Below, piece after piece: positions 6,449 through 8,313 of a stretch of 8,313 nucleotides of DNA. This DNA is from an uncultured Pirellula sp. (GTDB lineage Bacteria; Planctomycetota; Planctomycetia; Pirellulales; Pirellulaceae). Each line of letters opens with the position of its first letter. Position 1 is the first letter of the stretch. Under the pieces are notes generated by a model. It worked only from the letters and a program-made list of their open reading frames with translations, was not told where the DNA came from and made no database searches. A program made the position numbers and the translations under genes. The stretch covers positions 1-8,313 of the forward strand of contig CAILTZ010000775.1 of the NCBI GenBank assembly GCA_903837255.1. Reading direction: 5' to 3'.

Positions 6449-7222
6449 ATGGGTGTGAGAAGGTTATTGATTGCTGGCAATTGGAAAATGAATCTCGATC
6501 GTGGACATTCATTGGCCTTGGTCCAAGGCTTGGTCGAATCCCTCCGGAGCATCTCGAATGTCGACATCGCGGTGTGTCCACCGGCTGTGTATTTGGGGGA
6601 GCTGGGCAAGGCTCTGCATGGGAGCAACATCGGCTTAGGTGCCCAGAACGCCTACAGCAAGCCTGATGGAGCCTACACCGGGGAGATCAGCTGTGCGATG
6701 GTCAAGGATGTCGGTTGTCGCTATGTGATCCTCGGACACTCTGAGCGACGAGCGATTTTTGGCGAGACCGACCAGATGGTCAACGAAAAACTTCATGCGG
6801 TCTTAGCGGCGGGTATCACCCCGATCGTATGCGTTGGGGAAACCCTCCAGGAGCGGGAAGCCGGCAAGACCCAGCAGGTCGTCCGCTCGCAGTCCATCGG
6901 ATCGCTTAAGGGACTCAGCCACGACCAAATGCTCAAAACAGTCCTGGCCTACGAACCGGTCTGGGCGATCGGCACCGGGAAAACGGCAACGCCAGCCCAA
7001 GCCGAAGAGGTCCACGAAGACATTCGAACACTTTTGGAAAGCCAGTTCTCGAAGGAGACGGCCCAGAAGGTCATCCTTCTTTACGGCGGCAGTGTCAAAG
7101 CGGACAACGCACTAGAGCTGCTATCGGAGCCCAACATCGATGGGGCTTTGGTCGGCGGAGCGTCGCTCAAACAGGATTCCTTTGAGGGAATCGTGCGGGC
7201 GGCCAGTTCGGTAAACAAGTAA
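6449..7222 (+). CDS. tpiA: Triosephosphate isomerase
   Basis: This enzyme interconverts dihydroxyacetone phosphate and glyceraldehyde 3-phosphate in glycolysis and gluconeogenesis, as a cytoplasmic TIM barrel that is usually dimeric. Counting from ATG 6449, the 257-residue product has GNWKMN at 10-15 (Asn11 and Lys13), the electrophile His97 in GHSERR, the catalytic base Glu169 in AYEPVWAIGTG (which also contains flexible loop 6), and phosphate-binding GGS at 213-215 and VGGAS at 235-239. All key residues are intact and the length is normal for the family. The GTG at 6455 gives MRRLLIAGNWKMN, a typical family N-terminus, and has better Shine-Dalgarno spacing (9 nt), so the true start may be 6 nt later. 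The gene is divergent from parA and followed by glutamate dehydrogenase on the same strand. Confidence 0.97.
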   Translation: MGVRRLLIAGNWKMNLDRGHSLALVQGLVESLRSISNVDIAVCPPAVYLGELGKALHGSNIGLGAQNAYSKPDGAYTGEISCAMVKDVGCRYVILGHSERRAIFGETDQMVNEKLHAVLAAGITPIVCVGETLQEREAGKTQQVVRSQSIGSLKGLSHDQMLKTVLAYEPVWAIGTGKTATPAQAEEVHEDIRTLLESQFSKETAQKVILLYGGSVKADNALELLSEPNIDGALVGGASLKQDSFEGIVRAASSVNK

Positions 7223-7237
7223 CCCCAGCGGATACCC

Positions 7238-7275
7238 CCAGTCGACAAGCTACTCGCCAGTCGACGAGCTACTAG
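7238..7275. repeat. 19-bp tandem repeat between tpiA and the dehydrogenase gene
   Basis: CCAGTCGACAAGCTACTCG (7238-7256) is followed directly by CCAGTCGACGAGCTACTAG (7257-7275), identical at 17 of 19 positions. Each copy contains the palindrome GTCGAC, so the two copies could also pair as a 6-bp stem with a 13-nt loop. A T6-A5 run follows at 7291-7301. It could be a regulator binding site, a poor terminator element, or a small neutral duplication. Confidence 0.7.
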
Positions 7276-7312
7276 CAATCCCGAAGATCGTTTTTTAAAA
7301 AGGCTTCTCCCT

Positions 7313-8313
7313 ATGCGCGCCAGCGAGTCTACCAACCTCTACTTCAACCAAGCAGCCGATCAATTGGATCTCCCGGAATGGATTCGCACGCTGCTGATGA
7401 CCCCGAAGCGAGAGGTGACGGTCCAGGTCGCTTTTGAACGGGACGATGGCAACATCCAAACGGTTCTCGGTTACCGAGTCCAGCACGACAATGCGCGCGG
7501 GCCGATGAAGGGTGGCTTGCGTTATCACCCAGCCGTGGACCTCGACGAAGTCCGCGCGTTGGCTTCGTTGATGACCTGGAAAACCGCTGTCGTCGATCTG
7601 CCTTATGGAGGCGCCAAAGGTGGCATCGGCATCGATCCACGGACGCTATCGAAGCGAGAGCTCGAACGCATTACCCGCGCGTTTGTCGATCAAATCCATG
7701 AGATTGTCGGTCCCGATTCTGACATCCCTGCACCCGATATGGGAACCAACCACGAGGTCATGGCCTGGTTTCGAAACCAGTGGGAAAAATATCATGGCTT
7801 TAACCCTGCTGTGATCACCGGCAAGCCGGTTGAAGAGTACGGTTCACGCGGTCGCGAAGAAGCCACTGGACGAGGGGTTGGAGCACTGGCTGTGAAGATG
7901 CTCAAGCGGCTGAATCGCAAACCCGAGCAAACTCGCACGGCCATCCAGGGCTTCGGCAACGTCGGCTCGCATGCTGCCAAGTACTTGCACGAATCGGCCT
8001 TCCCAATCATCGCCGTCAGCGACGTCACCGGAGCCTATGTGAACCCCAAAGGCCTCAACATTCCCGAGTTGCTTTCGTACTCGCTCAAAAACCAAGGCTT
8101 GCTCGCAGGCTACCAAGGAGCCGAGCGGATCGATCCCGACGAACTCCTAGGCTTGGACGTCGAACTGCTGATCCCCGCTGCTCTCGGAGATGTCATCAAC
8201 GCCAAGAACGTCGATCAGATAAAGGCCAAGCTGATCATTGAAGGAGCCAACGGTCCGATCGATCCGGAAGCCGACGCCAAGCTTACCGAGCGCAAGGTAT
8301 TGGTCCTGCCCGA
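7313..8313 (+). CDS. gdhA: Glutamate dehydrogenase, NAD-type (3' partial)
   Basis: No stop codon occurs before the window ends; 333 codons are visible of a family that is usually about 410-450 residues. The enzyme interconverts glutamate and 2-oxoglutarate plus ammonium. The substrate-side residues of hexameric glutamate dehydrogenases are present: Lys66 in GPMKGGLRYHP, Lys90 in TWKTAVVDLP, catalytic Lys102 in PYGGAKGG, and Asp142 in APDMGTNHEVM. A Rossmann motif GFGNVG is at 213-218, and Asp237 (VSDVTG) at the end of the next strand favours NAD over NADP. EGANGP is at 310-315. The ATG is preceded by AAAGG (7299-7303) with a 9-nt spacer. It may be co-transcribed with tpiA, 90 nt upstream. Other Glu/Leu/Phe/Val dehydrogenases are alternatives, but the motifs fit glutamate best. 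Confidence 0.93.
   Translation, partial: MRASESTNLYFNQAADQLDLPEWIRTLLMTPKREVTVQVAFERDDGNIQTVLGYRVQHDNARGPMKGGLRYHPAVDLDEVRALASLMTWKTAVVDLPYGGAKGGIGIDPRTLSKRELERITRAFVDQIHEIVGPDSDIPAPDMGTNHEVMAWFRNQWEKYHGFNPAVITGKPVEEYGSRGREEATGRGVGALAVKMLKRLNRKPEQTRTAIQGFGNVGSHAAKYLHESAFPIIAVSDVTGAYVNPKGLNIPELLSYSLKNQGLLAGYQGAERIDPDELLGLDVELLIPAALGDVINAKNVDQIKAKLIIEGANGPIDPEADAKLTERKVLVLP

Noticed and set aside
6175..6630. Minus-strand ORF of 151 codons across the parA-tpiA gap
   Set aside because: It overlaps the starts of both parA and tpiA, whose families are certain, and has no recognisable motif.
7285..7303. T6-A5 run as a terminator of tpiA
   Set aside because: No convincing GC-rich stem directly precedes the T-run, and the A-run forms the dehydrogenase ribosome binding region.

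Overview
The window looks like a chromosomal segment of a planctomycete, most likely of the Pirellulales (Rhodopirellula/Pirellula-like). The evidence is a large secreted protein ending in a planctomycete-style type I dockerin pair, a moderate G+C content, envelope proteins with no clear named family, and a solitary ParA with the DPQAHAT variant of the family motif. This assignment rests on protein style only, because no rRNA or other marker is present.

Layout. (1) Positions 1-2460, plus strand: the 3' part of a gene for a large multidomain secreted protein. It has a metallopeptidase-like HETGH site, an Ig-like region, a split SdrD/Cna-B-like domain with another beta-rich domain inserted in it, a dockerin pair and a cysteine-containing tail. 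(2) Positions 6218-2479, minus strand: three genes in the order parA, putative lipoprotein, secreted coiled-coil/TPR-like protein. The first two overlap by 4 nt (ATGA). The third follows after 90 nt and may have its own promoter. No parB is present. (3) From 6449, plus strand: tpiA (triosephosphate isomerase), then a 90-nt gap with a 19-bp tandem repeat, then an NAD-type glutamate dehydrogenase gene that runs off the end of the window.

How the parts relate. The dockerin protein and the TPR protein are convergent, with stop codons 18 nt apart, and a 9-bp repeat lies across both ends. parA and tpiA are divergent across about 230 nt that contains inverted repeats and a possible -10 element. tpiA and the glutamate dehydrogenase gene are ordinary central metabolism. 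The part most worth attention is the parA-lipoprotein-TPR cluster: a cytoplasmic positioning-type ATPase translationally coupled to an envelope lipoprotein and next to an exported scaffold-like protein. This may be an undescribed envelope or positioning module, but that is inference from gene order.

No tRNA, rRNA, CRISPR array, insertion sequence or integrase was seen. No stretch over 300 nt lacks a gene.
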